From Dysgonomonas sp. 25 (GTDB taxonomy: Bacteria > Bacteroidota > Bacteroidia > Bacteroidales > Dysgonomonadaceae), in NCBI RefSeq assembly GCF_010501075.1, contig NZ_QVMN01000001.1, forward strand, positions 124,001 through 188,000: DNA of 64,000 nucleotides, given 5' to 3'. The position numbers and the translations under genes are program-made. Position 1 is the stretch's first letter. Each line of letters begins with the position of its first letter. Below, in pieces: positions 54,494 to 62,929 of this stretch. Under the pieces are notes generated by a model. It saw only the letters and a program-made list of their open reading frames with translations, was not told where the DNA came from and did not search any database.

Positions 54494-55822
54494 ATGAATT
54501 GGACGCAATTACTTTCTACAATACGCTTCGGTATGGAAGAATACCACGACGAGAAGAAGCACGACCGGACAGACTTTCAGCGCGATTATGACCGCCTGAT
54601 ATTTTCGTCACCCTTTCGTCGCTTACAGAATAAGACGCAGGTATTCCCCCTTCCGGGAAGTATATTCGTCCACAACCGCCTGACGCATAGCATCGAGGTA
54701 TCGAGCGTAGGGCGGTCGCTCGGCGTGATTGTCGGTAAAGAACTTCGAGCGAAAGAGCCCAATTCGGAAGCCGCTTTTGAGGAAATCAGTTCGATTGTTG
54801 CCGCAGCCTGTCTGGCACACGATTTAGGTAACCCACCTTTCGGTCATTCGGGCGAAAAAGCTATCACAAGCTACTTTACGGAGGGTAGGGGACAACATCT
54901 CGAAAAGGCCGTGAGAGACGAGGGTGGACGCTGGGAAGACTTTACGCGTTTCGAAGGGAATGCCAATTCTATCCGCTTGCTTATCCACCAATTCAAGGGA
55001 CGGCGCGAAGGTGGTTTTGCGATGACATATTCCATGTTGGCATCTATCGCCAAATATCCTTATGCTTCGACAGGAGGAGGAAAGAAAGGTAAATTCGGTT
55101 TCTTTCAGGCCGAAGAAGCGAGCTTCAGGAAAATAGCCGACCGATTGGGGCTGATACGTCTGCACGAACAGCCGTTGTCGTATGCCCGTCATCCGCTTGT
55201 TTATCTGGTGGAGGCTGCCGACGATATCTGTTATGAGATAATGGACATCGAAGATGCTCATAAATTGGGACTGCTGACAACGGACGAAACGAAAGAGATG
55301 TTTCTCAACTTTTTCGAAGCGGATCGCCAGCAGAAGATGCACAAGACAATGCAGCGCGTGACCGATGTCAACGAGCAGATAGCTTACCTGCGTTCGTCGG
55401 TTATCGGCTTGCTGATAGAAGAATGTGCACGGGCTTTTCTGGCAAATGAGGAGCTTATTCTTGCCGGAGAGTTCGACGGTTCGCTTATCAAGTATATAAG
55501 CGATTTGCCCCGAAAGGCTTACGGCGAATGTGCCGATATCAGCTTCCGGCGTATCTATAAATCCAAAGACGTGGTCGACATTGAGTTGGCCGGTCATCGG
55601 ATTATCGGTTTCCTGCTCGATACTTTTGTTTCGGCTATTGAGCAGCCCGAAGCCAATTACTCCAAATTGCTGTTGAGCCGTATCCCTGAGCAATTCGAAG
55701 TAGATTCCCCTTCCCTATACACCCGTATTTTGGCGGTACTCGATTTTGTGTCGGGTATGACGGATGTTTATGCGCTCGACCTCTACCGCAAAATTACAGG
55801 CATGAGCCTGCCAACGGTGTAA
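54494..55822 (+). CDS. dgt: Deoxyguanosinetriphosphate triphosphohydrolase (dGTPase, HD domain)
   Basis: This 442-aa HD-domain protein hydrolyses dGTP to deoxyguanosine and triphosphate. Motifs are RRLQNKTQVFP, HNRLTHSIEVSSVGRSLG (first HD His), AHDLGNPPFGHSGE (HD pair), and later 'HPLVYLVEAADDICYEIMDIEDAH'. I start it at ATG 54494, just after the -7 element. Subtype (dGTP-specific or broad dNTPase) cannot be told from sequence. It is monocistronic; a repeat cluster follows. Confidence 0.93.
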   Translation: MNWTQLLSTIRFGMEEYHDEKKHDRTDFQRDYDRLIFSSPFRRLQNKTQVFPLPGSIFVHNRLTHSIEVSSVGRSLGVIVGKELRAKEPNSEAAFEEISSIVAAACLAHDLGNPPFGHSGEKAITSYFTEGRGQHLEKAVRDEGGRWEDFTRFEGNANSIRLLIHQFKGRREGGFAMTYSMLASIAKYPYASTGGGKKGKFGFFQAEEASFRKIADRLGLIRLHEQPLSYARHPLVYLVEAADDICYEIMDIEDAHKLGLLTTDETKEMFLNFFEADRQQKMHKTMQRVTDVNEQIAYLRSSVIGLLIEECARAFLANEELILAGEFDGSLIKYISDLPRKAYGECADISFRRIYKSKDVVDIELAGHRIIGFLLDTFVSAIEQPEANYSKLLLSRIPEQFEVDSPSLYTRILAVLDFVSGMTDVYALDLYRKITGMSLPTV

Positions 55823-56215
55823 CTATTAAATCTTTGTTTATCAATATTAATTGAGCAAAAAAGTAACAAACCTCTACTCGTTTTTGCTGTTTTTATAGAA
55901 TTACTTTTTATTACCTAACCACGAAGAACACAAAGATTCTACACCAAGCTCGCTAAGAGCAGACACGCTTGTCATGCCGACGATAGGAGGCATCTCGCCT
56001 TGTGGATGGAAAGAAATCCCTCACTTCCGTTCGGGATGATAATAAAAAGTAACACAAGTATACTTATTTCTTGTCAACTTGTTTACTTGTAACTGTGCGA
56101 AGCACGAAGTAACTCGTAACTATAAAAATATAGATAAAATAATTTGTGATTCATCGTCATTGTTCGGTGGTTTTTACGTTTTTTCGCACTTTTAGGCAGG
56201 ATATAACAATAAAAA
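55823..56215. repeat. Composite dispersed-repeat cluster between dgt and the ctp-type gene
   Basis: It holds one GTAAC-ended hairpin repeat (about 55857-55912), an ACCACGAAGAACACAAAG block (55917-55965) and a TGTCATGCCGACG... GGGATGAT block (about 55971-56041). The GTAACTGTGCGAAGCACGAAGTAACTCGTAAC block (as pieces within 56085-56123) matches 26781-26815. These are the same modules, in the same order, as at 26399 and in the 285-bp array. The rest of the gap is AT-rich with no gene. Confidence 0.75.
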
Positions 56216-56269
56216 ATGTTTCCTTTGCAACTTGGAATATTGAACAAACAACAAAATATATCATTTTAC

Positions 56270-57988
56270 ATGAAAATAAAACTGGTTTTTTCTGCCGTTT
56301 TTGTTTTACTCTTTGCCGGTATAACGACGCTGAATGCGCAGGAAGAAAAGAATAAAGAGCAGGAACGCTATTTCGAAATCAATAAAAACATTGACATATT
56401 CAATACATTGCTTCGCGAGTTGGATATGTTTTATGTGGATTCCATCGATTTGCAAAAGACGGTGAAAGCGGGTATCGATAATATGCTGTATACGCTCGAT
56501 CCATATACCGAATATTACGACGAAGAGGCCACCAAACAGTTTACCACAATGACTACGGGCGAATATGCCGGCGTAGGGGCGGGTATTTTGTATAAGGATG
56601 ATAGAATCATATTCAGCGAGCCATTTGAAGGTAAGCCTGCTGCAAAAGCCGGGATAAAGGCTGGTGATATTATCCTTGCCATTGATGGCGTAGATATGAC
56701 AAAAACCGAGAAGGTAGAAGGCGAAACGTATGGCCGCTCATTGAGTAATTATGTAAGTTCGCACCTGAAAGGACAGCCGGGTACAACTATTACCATAAAA
56801 GTTGAACGTCTTGGAGAAAAGAAACCGCTGACATTCAAAGTTACCCGCGAAAAAATATCGATGGATATTATTCCATATTATGGCATTGTTGCCGATGGGG
56901 TAGGATATATCAACCTGACGACTTTCACGAATAAAAGTGCTGCCGAAGTAAAAGAAGCTTTTATGAGCATGAAAAAAGAGGGTATTACCTCTTTGGTATT
57001 CGATGTCCGTTCCAATGGCGGTGGGGTGCTTGAAGATGCGGTACAGATTGTGAATATGTTCGTGCCAAAAGGAAAAGTCGTACTTTCGACCAAAGGAAAG
57101 CTGAAACAATGGGATCGTACCTATCGTACAACCTTGGAACCAATCGATATGGATATCCCGCTTGTCGTATTAGTGGATAAAAACTCGGCTTCGGCTTCCG
57201 AGATTCTGGCCGGATCGTTGCAGGATATGGACAGGGCGGTGCTTATCGGCGAACGCACATTCGGAAAAGGATTGGTACAATCACCGCGCGAATTACCCTA
57301 TAACAGCAGCTTTAAACTGACAACATCGAAATATTACATCCCGAGCGGACGATGTGTGCAGGCGATCGACTATTCGCACCGTAATGCCGATGGCAGCGTT
57401 GCCCGTACGCCCGACAGCCTGACTACCGTTTTCCATACGGAGATAGGACGTCCTGTGCGCGATGGGGGAGGCGTAACGCCGGATATCACGTTGGGTGAAG
57501 AAAAAGTAGTGACGATCTGCTATTACCTCGAAAATCAGTTTATTGTCTTCGATTGGGTAAGCAACTGGATGCTAAAGCATAAAACTATCGCTCCGGCAAA
57601 AGAATTTACGATTACGGATGCCGATTACGAAGATTTCAAAGCTTTTGTGAAATCCAAAGACTTCGAATATGACCGTATGAGCGAAAAGAGCATGCAATCG
57701 TTGAAAGAAGTAATGGAATTCGAAGGTTATATGAAAACGGCCGAGGCTGAATTCAAAGCATTGGAAGCTATGCTGAAACCTGATTTGGAACGCGATCTCG
57801 AAATCTTCAAGGAAGATATTGTAGCACAGATAAATGAAGAAATCGCTAAGCGCTACTATTACCAGAAAGGACAATATATTGTATCTTTGCGCAGGGATAG
57901 CGCGGTGAAGAAGGCACTCGAAGTATTGGCTAATCCCGACGAATACAGGAAAATACTTTCAGCACCGGAGAATAAGGAAAATAATTAA
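56270..57988 (+). CDS. C-terminal processing (S41A, CtpA-type) protease with PDZ domain
   Basis: This 572-aa protein begins with a signal peptide (MKIKLVFSAVFVLLFAGITTLNAQ), then a tail-specific protease cap, a PDZ domain at about 85-170 (GIKAGDIILAIDGVDMT), and the S41 catalytic core. The nucleophile Ser lies in DKNSASASEILAG and the Lys in ERTFGKGLVQ. Such periplasmic proteases trim the C-termini of exported proteins. I use ATG 56270 because only that start exposes the signal peptide; a weak -7-like TTCCTTTG overlaps the longer start at 56216. The DUF4290 gene follows after 27 bp. Confidence 0.92.
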   Translation: MKIKLVFSAVFVLLFAGITTLNAQEEKNKEQERYFEINKNIDIFNTLLRELDMFYVDSIDLQKTVKAGIDNMLYTLDPYTEYYDEEATKQFTTMTTGEYAGVGAGILYKDDRIIFSEPFEGKPAAKAGIKAGDIILAIDGVDMTKTEKVEGETYGRSLSNYVSSHLKGQPGTTITIKVERLGEKKPLTFKVTREKISMDIIPYYGIVADGVGYINLTTFTNKSAAEVKEAFMSMKKEGITSLVFDVRSNGGGVLEDAVQIVNMFVPKGKVVLSTKGKLKQWDRTYRTTLEPIDMDIPLVVLVDKNSASASEILAGSLQDMDRAVLIGERTFGKGLVQSPRELPYNSSFKLTTSKYYIPSGRCVQAIDYSHRNADGSVARTPDSLTTVFHTEIGRPVRDGGGVTPDITLGEEKVVTICYYLENQFIVFDWVSNWMLKHKTIAPAKEFTITDADYEDFKAFVKSKDFEYDRMSEKSMQSLKEVMEFEGYMKTAEAEFKALEAMLKPDLERDLEIFKEDIVAQINEEIAKRYYYQKGQYIVSLRRDSAVKKALEVLANPDEYRKILSAPENKENN

Positions 57989-58015
57989 GAATAACAAAAC
58001 AGGCTCAAAAAAACA

Positions 58016-58615
58016 ATGGAATATAATACGCAGTTAAAAAAACTTGCATTGCCCGAGTACGGCAGGAATATACAAAATATGGTCGATTATTGCCTGACAC
58101 TAAAAGACCGTGAGGAGCGTACGCATTGCGCGCATGCTATTATCAATATTATGGGAAATCTTTTTCCGCATCTGCGCGATGTGAACGATTTCAAGCATAT
58201 CTTATGGGATCATCTGGCTATTATGTCCGATTTCCAGTTGGATATAGACTATCCGTACGAAATAATCAAGAAGGAGGAACTCTATTCTAAACCCGGAAAG
58301 TTGGATTACAGCCATCCGACGATGCATTATCGCCACTATGGTAAAAACCTCGAAAGGATGATTCAGATACTTTCTGACGGAGAGATTCAAACGCCGGAGG
58401 AGCGCGAACAGTTCCTTTGGTTGGTGCTTACCCACATGAAAAAATCGTATATGCAATGGAACAAAGAGGTGGACGACGAAAAAATCGTATATGATTTGTA
58501 CGAATTGTCTAACCACAAAGTCGATTTGCGCGGTACGGATATCAAGCTGCCGGATATGAAAGATATGCTTATCCAGCGCAGCAATAACAATAATCAGAAG
58601 AAAAAGAAAAAATAA
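58016..58615 (+). CDS. DUF4290 protein
   Basis: This 199-aa protein matches DUF4290, a Bacteroidetes family: 'LALPEYGRNIQNMVDYCL', 'HCAHAIINIMGNLFPHLRD', 'KLWDHLAIMS'-type HILWDHLAIM and 'SHPTMHYRHYGKNLERMI'. No signal peptide is present; the C-terminus is Asn/Lys-rich (NNNNQKKKKK). Its function is unknown. It sits between the protease (27 bp) and rimM (2 bp), so translation is tightly coupled with rimM and a link to ribosome assembly is possible. Confidence 0.85.
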   Translation: MEYNTQLKKLALPEYGRNIQNMVDYCLTLKDREERTHCAHAIINIMGNLFPHLRDVNDFKHILWDHLAIMSDFQLDIDYPYEIIKKEELYSKPGKLDYSHPTMHYRHYGKNLERMIQILSDGEIQTPEEREQFLWLVLTHMKKSYMQWNKEVDDEKIVYDLYELSNHKVDLRGTDIKLPDMKDMLIQRSNNNNQKKKKK

Positions 58616-58617
58616 CG

Positions 58618-59136
58618 ATGATTCGGGAAAGCGAAGTTTTCAAAATAGGTAAATTCACTAAGCCTCACGGGGTGAAAGGAGAGATTGCTTTTTCTTTTGA
58701 GAACGACGTTTTCGACCGCGTCGATTGTCCTTATTTGGTCTGCCAGATAGATGGCATCTTCGTCCCATTCTTTATAGAGGAATACCGCTTCAAAGGAAAA
58801 GAGACAGCCTTAATCACATTCGAAGACGTCGATTCGGAAGAGAAAGCCCAGCGTTTTTCGGGGTTGGACGTTTATTTTCCCCGTTCGTATGTTGCCGAAG
58901 AAGATATACATCCCGAGGATTCGTGGAATTATTTTATCGGATTCACGGTGGTGGATAAGACAAAAGGGCAATTAGGTACAATCACTTCCGTCGATACGGC
59001 GACTATCAATACGCTGTTTGTTGTAGAGGGCGGAGACGAAGAATACCTGATTCCGGCAGTTGAAGAATTTATTACACAAATGGATTCAGCTAAGAAAATC
59101 CTACGCGTAAGCCTGCCCGAAGGATTGATAGAGTAG
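58618..59136 (+). CDS. rimM: 16S rRNA-processing / ribosome maturation factor RimM
   Basis: This 172-aa protein has the RimM N-terminal domain (KIGKFTKPHGVKGEIAFSF) and a PRC barrel (WNYFIGFTVVDKTKGQLG ... EEYLIPAVEEFI). It assists 30S head assembly and binds uS19. It starts 2 nt after the DUF4290 gene. rpsP, often next to rimM in other bacteria, is 32 kb away here. Confidence 0.95.
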   Translation: MIRESEVFKIGKFTKPHGVKGEIAFSFENDVFDRVDCPYLVCQIDGIFVPFFIEEYRFKGKETALITFEDVDSEEKAQRFSGLDVYFPRSYVAEEDIHPEDSWNYFIGFTVVDKTKGQLGTITSVDTATINTLFVVEGGDEEYLIPAVEEFITQMDSAKKILRVSLPEGLIE

Positions 59137-59138
59137 GG

Positions 59139-60080
59139 CTATACCTTCTTTTTATTCAGTATTTCATTTACAATCTGCGATAATTGCTCCGGCGACTTTA
59201 TTTTAGCAATATCCATATACGACAGATACCATCGGGCAAAACGTTCGGGCGAGAATACCATAAAATGCAGCTCGACAACATCTCCGTCTTTATGTGCCTT
59301 TTCCAAGACTAATCCCTGATAGTATTTGCTATCGTCTATTATAGGTAGATCGGCTTTGTTCACTTCCACGATGACTTCCATCAGTTCGGTTTCTTCTTCC
59401 AAGCTCTTTAAAAAAGAATCGAGCGGAGGATGCTTTTTATCGATAGGGAGGTCTGTCTGCTTAATATCTTTTATGCGCGATATTCTGAAAGTCCTGTATT
59501 CTTCCCGATAGTTACAGAAGGCGACTAAATACCAATTGGACATAGAGAAAAAAATGCCGACAGGTTCTACCATCCTTATAGTCGTTTCGTTACTGCTATA
59601 GGCATGATAGGTCAGTTCCACCTTATTGCAGGCGGCTATACTGTTCATCAGGATATGCAGATAATTGTATGCGTCGGCAGTAGTAGGAGGATGAGAATCG
59701 AATATTCCGATATTCTTATTCATATCAATAATGATATCCTTTTCGGATACGTTCATCACAGCTCTTATCTTATCCACGCCCGATTTGTAGCTTGCCCGTA
59801 TGCCAGAGTCGGTAAAGTTGTCTACCAACTTTTCGGCTGCCAGAAAGGCAAATGCTTCTTCCTGTGTGAACATAAGCGGAGGTAATTTGTAGCCTTCGAC
59901 CAAAGAATAGCCTGCCTTAGAATCGCCCGATATAGGGATTCCTGCTTCTTCCAGTGCTCGAATATCCCGGTAAACGGTGCGGATGCCGATGCCGAAGCGC
60001 TCCGTAATTTGTTTGGGCTTCACCATCGTATACGATTGCAGCATGGTCAGTATGGCGGAAAGACGGTCTATCCTGTTCAT
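59139..60080 (-). CDS. YafY-type transcriptional regulator (HTH + WYL)
   Basis: This 313-aa regulator has an N-terminal DeoR-like winged helix-turn-helix (KQITERFGIGIRTVYRDIRALEEAG) and a WYL domain at about 140-225 (FFSMSNWYLVAFCNYREEYRTFRISRIKD), then a WCX tail. WYL domains bind small ligands or nucleic acid. The stop is 2 bp from the convergent rimM stop. Its own -7 element is at 60101-60108. The upstream VOC gene may be a target; YafY genes often regulate neighbours. Confidence 0.9.
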   Translation of the reverse strand: MNRIDRLSAILTMLQSYTMVKPKQITERFGIGIRTVYRDIRALEEAGIPISGDSKAGYSLVEGYKLPPLMFTQEEAFAFLAAEKLVDNFTDSGIRASYKSGVDKIRAVMNVSEKDIIIDMNKNIGIFDSHPPTTADAYNYLHILMNSIAACNKVELTYHAYSSNETTIRMVEPVGIFFSMSNWYLVAFCNYREEYRTFRISRIKDIKQTDLPIDKKHPPLDSFLKSLEEETELMEVIVEVNKADLPIIDDSKYYQGLVLEKAHKDGDVVELHFMVFSPERFARWYLSYMDIAKIKSPEQLSQIVNEILNKKKV

Positions 60081-60100
60081 TGTTTTAGAGATTGATACGA

Positions 60101-60108
60101 CAAAGATA
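60101..60108 (-). promoter_or_regulatory. -7 element for the WYL regulator
   Basis: Minus-strand TATCTTTG, a perfect TAnnTTTG, 20 nt before the ATG at 60080. Confidence 0.6.
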
Positions 60109-60137
60109 AGGTTAGCAGCTTTTATCCTGCTAACCTT
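60108..60137. terminator. Hairpin after the VOC protein gene
   Basis: AAGGTTAGCAG and CTGCTAACCTT form an 11-bp stem with an 8-nt loop, beginning 11 nt beyond the VOC stop at 60149. The T run (CTTTTT) is on the plus-strand side, so termination of minus-strand transcripts is less certain. Confidence 0.6.
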
Positions 60138-60148
60138 TTTACTATAAA

Positions 60149-60568
60149 TTATCCTTCATAATCATCGTCCGACATCATGATAATCCACGGAATGCCATAC
60201 TTGTCGGTCACTTCACCTATACCCTCGGTGAAAAATGTTTTTACAAAAGGCATTGTGATTGTTCCGTTTTCGGCAAAAGCATCGAATACCCGCTTACATT
60301 CCTGTAAATCATCGAATGATAAGACTAACTTATTGTTATTCCCTGCTGTTACTTTCTCGTTATGATTGGCATCCTCTCCGGCTATCACGAAGTGAGGCGT
60401 TTTTATCTCTATGTAGCCGATTTTACCTTTGTCTTCTTCGGCCAGCCCCGCTATTTTTTCTTCTTCTTTTCGGAATAGGAATCCTACTTCACCCTTCAAT
60501 GTCTGGCAATAAAAATTAGATGCTTCTTCACATGTTCCCGGGAATACTAAATGTACTTTCAATTTCAT
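60149..60568 (-). CDS. VOC-superfamily (PhnB/glyoxalase-like) protein
   Basis: This 139-aa protein resembles PhnB/3-demethylubiquinone-methyltransferase-type VOC proteins: LKVHLVFPGTCEEASNFYCQTLKGE, 'VIAGEDANH', 'LVLSFDDLQECKRVFDAF' and 'KTFFTEGIGEVTDKYGIPWIIM'. The usual metal-binding His/Glu pattern is incomplete, so it may be a binding rather than catalytic member. Its function is unknown. It has a TATTTTTG element at 60611-60618. Confidence 0.8.
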   Translation of the reverse strand: MKLKVHLVFPGTCEEASNFYCQTLKGEVGFLFRKEEEKIAGLAEEDKGKIGYIEIKTPHFVIAGEDANHNEKVTAGNNNKLVLSFDDLQECKRVFDAFAENGTITMPFVKTFFTEGIGEVTDKYGIPWIIMMSDDDYEG

Positions 60569-60610
60569 CGTTTTGTTCGATTTAGATTATTAATAAATGA
60601 TTATCGGGAA

Positions 60611-60618
60611 CAAAAATA
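60611..60618 (-). promoter_or_regulatory. -7 element for the VOC gene
   Basis: Minus-strand TATTTTTG (TAnnTTTG) 42 nt before the ATG at 60568. Confidence 0.5.
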
Positions 60619-60642
60619 GGATGGCACAGTGACAACCCTATG

Positions 60643-61167
60643 TCACGGTTTTAGGCTCTCTTTGAAAAAACTTTTTATTTTTAGTTGACTTTTGGGTACA
60701 AATTTATTCGTGCGGATATATTTTTCGCCTTTATATAGAAATGAAGACGGAGGTGAGTAAATAATGAAATCCTTGTAAATCTTATTGGGGATTATAGTAT
60801 CTGTCCCGGGCATTTTGACAATCCTTTCGTCATAGACTTTATATTCAAGAAATAACGAATCGTTTTTTATGTTTGCTATATTTCCTCTCATTTTATAGAA
60901 GCCGTGTTCTGTGTAGAATAAGATAGAGTCACATTTTGGAAGCAATGTGTTGGATGTACTGATAGCCATAAAAGCGCTGTCGGTTATATAAAATGTTTCG
61001 AAACAACCAAAGGTGAAATTCTCTCCATCATCACATGGGATTCGCTCCCATTCGATATTTTCAGGAATCCATATACCATTCAGGGATATATCCTTATTGG
61101 TTTGCCCATAAGCAAAAGTAGTAATGGACAAGAATAGAATAATTGTGTATATTGTTTTTAAACTCAT
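60643..61167 (-). CDS. Secreted hypothetical protein
   Basis: This 174-aa protein starts at ATG 61167 with a signal peptide (MSLKTIYTIILFLSITTFAYGQ), followed by a small beta-rich domain with LNGIWIPENIEWE, a Cys pair (IPCDDGENFTFGCFE), and a basic C-terminus. The longer frame to 61218 overlaps the divergent promoter. I do not recognise a family; the start GIW... resembles lipocalin-like (DUF4488-type) periplasmic proteins. No neighbour explains its role. Confidence 0.65.
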   Translation of the reverse strand: MSLKTIYTIILFLSITTFAYGQTNKDISLNGIWIPENIEWERIPCDDGENFTFGCFETFYITDSAFMAISTSNTLLPKCDSILFYTEHGFYKMRGNIANIKNDSLFLEYKVYDERIVKMPGTDTIIPNKIYKDFIIYSPPSSFLYKGEKYIRTNKFVPKSQLKIKSFFKESLKP

Positions 61168-61202
61168 ATATGCAAATATCAATAAATAAACTGAAAAATG
61201 CT

Positions 61203-61210
61203 TACTTTTG
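61203..61210 (+). promoter_or_regulatory. -7 element for the GNAT / deacetylase pair
   Basis: TACTTTTG (TAnnTTTG), 30 nt before the ATG at 61240. It lies inside the longer frame starting at 61198, so that start is unlikely. Confidence 0.55.
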
Positions 61211-61239
61211 ACAAACAATTAATCGCTGACAGAAGATTT

Positions 61240-62067
61240 ATGGATTATGCGCTGAAAGAAATAACTGTAGATGAAGAATCGTTGAAAGAAATTACCGCAT
61301 TTCTGCAAGAATCTTTTCCTAAGAACAAGAAATTTACCCTCGATTTTGTGCGGTGGCAATATACACAGAATCCGTTGGGGCAAATGCGTGGGTATAATGC
61401 CTACGATAACGGGAAAATAATATCTCATTTCGCAGGATTGCCCATCGATATGAATCTTTTCGGGAAGGAGCGCAAAGGTTTGTTGTGTATCAATGTCTCT
61501 ACCAACGAGAATTATCGGGGCAAGAAGCTGTTTACCCTTCTGGGCGAAAAGACGATTGAATATGCCCAAGCAAACGGCTACGACTTTATGATTGCCGTCC
61601 CTAACGCCAACAGCTCGCATGCTTTCCTCAAATACTTCGGCTTTTATCTCATTTCTCCACTGACGGTCAAATTGGGCGTCGGAAAGAATATTTATTCCGA
61701 CAAAGCTTTTAATTGCTACAAAACGTGGGACGAAAACCAAATGCACTGGCGATTGCAGAATCCTGATAATAAATATCACTTTACCAGAAAATTCATCTCG
61801 ACACCTATATCCTATTTCTTCAAAACCCTGTCGAAGAATCCTTTACCTGATGCTGTCGCGCATATTGCTTCGTCCGGTATCGGCTTCCGCCCTTATAACC
61901 TGTATATCGGTTTGGGTGCTGAAACAAAGAAAGGATGGTACATAAATATACCGTCTTTTGTCAAACGCCCTCCGTTTAACTTGGTATTCAGGGATTTGAC
62001 AGGTGAAATACCTGCGATTAAAAAAGAAGATATTTTCCTCCAACTAATTGATTTGGACACTATATGA
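61240..62067 (+). CDS. GNAT-family N-acetyltransferase
   Basis: This 275-aa protein shows a GNAT fold: 'GLLCINVSTNENYRGKKLFTLLGEKTIEYAQANGYDFMIAVPN', with the acetyl-CoA loop R/G-x-x-G/A as NYRGKKL, and 'AFLKYFGFYLISPL'. The C-terminal half has a second, less clear domain (about 170-275). I take ATG 61240 on promoter grounds. It overlaps the deacetylase gene by 4 bp (62064-62067), so the two are translationally coupled, as for paired cell-surface polysaccharide modification enzymes. The acceptor is unknown. Confidence 0.8.
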   Translation: MDYALKEITVDEESLKEITAFLQESFPKNKKFTLDFVRWQYTQNPLGQMRGYNAYDNGKIISHFAGLPIDMNLFGKERKGLLCINVSTNENYRGKKLFTLLGEKTIEYAQANGYDFMIAVPNANSSHAFLKYFGFYLISPLTVKLGVGKNIYSDKAFNCYKTWDENQMHWRLQNPDNKYHFTRKFISTPISYFFKTLSKNPLPDAVAHIASSGIGFRPYNLYIGLGAETKKGWYINIPSFVKRPPFNLVFRDLTGEIPAIKKEDIFLQLIDLDTI

Positions 62068-62921
62068 AAACAAAACAACTCAATATCCTTTCGTTTGACA
62101 TCGAAGAGTGGTATCATTTCGATATTTTCTCTTCGGAGGAGACGTGGCTCGATTATCCGCCGCGTATCGACGAATATTTGCCCCGCATACTGGATATATT
62201 AGACAAACACCAGACCAAAGCAACCTTTTTCTGCTTGGGATGGATTGCCCGTACTTATCCCGATGTGTTGAAACGGATACAGCAACGCGGACACGAACTG
62301 GCATGCCACAGCGATAAGCATTTCTTTGTGCGTGAGATGACGCCCGAATCGTTCGACGAGGATTTAAGGGTATCCAAAGACAGCATAGAGCAAGTGACAG
62401 GCGAAAAGATAACCTCGTTCCGTGCTCCCGCATTCAGTATTTCCGAAGATTCCCTTTGGGCATTCGAAGTATTGGCTAAAAATGGTATTGAGAACGATTG
62501 TTCCATATTTCCTACCACCCGTAGCTTCGGTGGCTTCCCATCTTTTGGCGAGGCTACTCCGGCAATACTAAACTATAAAGGGCATCAGCTTCGCGAATTT
62601 CCTATCAGCACAGGAAAGCTATTGGGCAAACAATTGGTTTTCGGTGGGGGAGGGTATTTCCGTTTGTTTCCGTATTGGTATATAAAAAAGGAAATGAAGA
62701 AGCTCGATTATAACATGACTTATCTGCACATGCGCGACTTCGATTACGAGCAGCCTCGTTTTAATCACCTGTCGGCCATGCGCAAATTCAAATCCTATTA
62801 CGGAATAAAAGGAGCTTATCCGAAATTCGAAAAGATGTTGCGCGATTTCAACTGGATGGACTTGTCACAAGCCATCGAAAGCATAGACTGGAATACAATC
62901 AGAACCATAGAACTAAAATAA
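62064..62921 (+). CDS. NodB-type polysaccharide deacetylase
   Basis: This 285-aa protein has the NodB catalytic sites: SFDIEEWYH (catalytic Asp and metal Asp), 'KATFFCLGWIA', HELACHSDKH (the two metal His), and RAPAFSISEDS (catalytic base region). The C-terminal DUF3473-like part (SAMRKFKSYYGIKGAYPKFEKM) resembles deacetylases in exopolysaccharide loci. No signal peptide is visible, so it probably acts on a cytoplasmic lipid-linked sugar. It overlaps the GNAT gene and precedes the DJ-1 gene by 8 bp. Confidence 0.9.
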   Translation: MKTKQLNILSFDIEEWYHFDIFSSEETWLDYPPRIDEYLPRILDILDKHQTKATFFCLGWIARTYPDVLKRIQQRGHELACHSDKHFFVREMTPESFDEDLRVSKDSIEQVTGEKITSFRAPAFSISEDSLWAFEVLAKNGIENDCSIFPTTRSFGGFPSFGEATPAILNYKGHQLREFPISTGKLLGKQLVFGGGGYFRLFPYWYIKKEMKKLDYNMTYLHMRDFDYEQPRFNHLSAMRKFKSYYGIKGAYPKFEKMLRDFNWMDLSQAIESIDWNTIRTIELK

Positions 62922-62929
62922 TAATATCA

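Noticed and set aside
54824-55693. 289-aa minus-strand open frame opposite dgt
   Set aside because: It is antisense to a complete HD-domain dGTPase and shows no recognisable domain.
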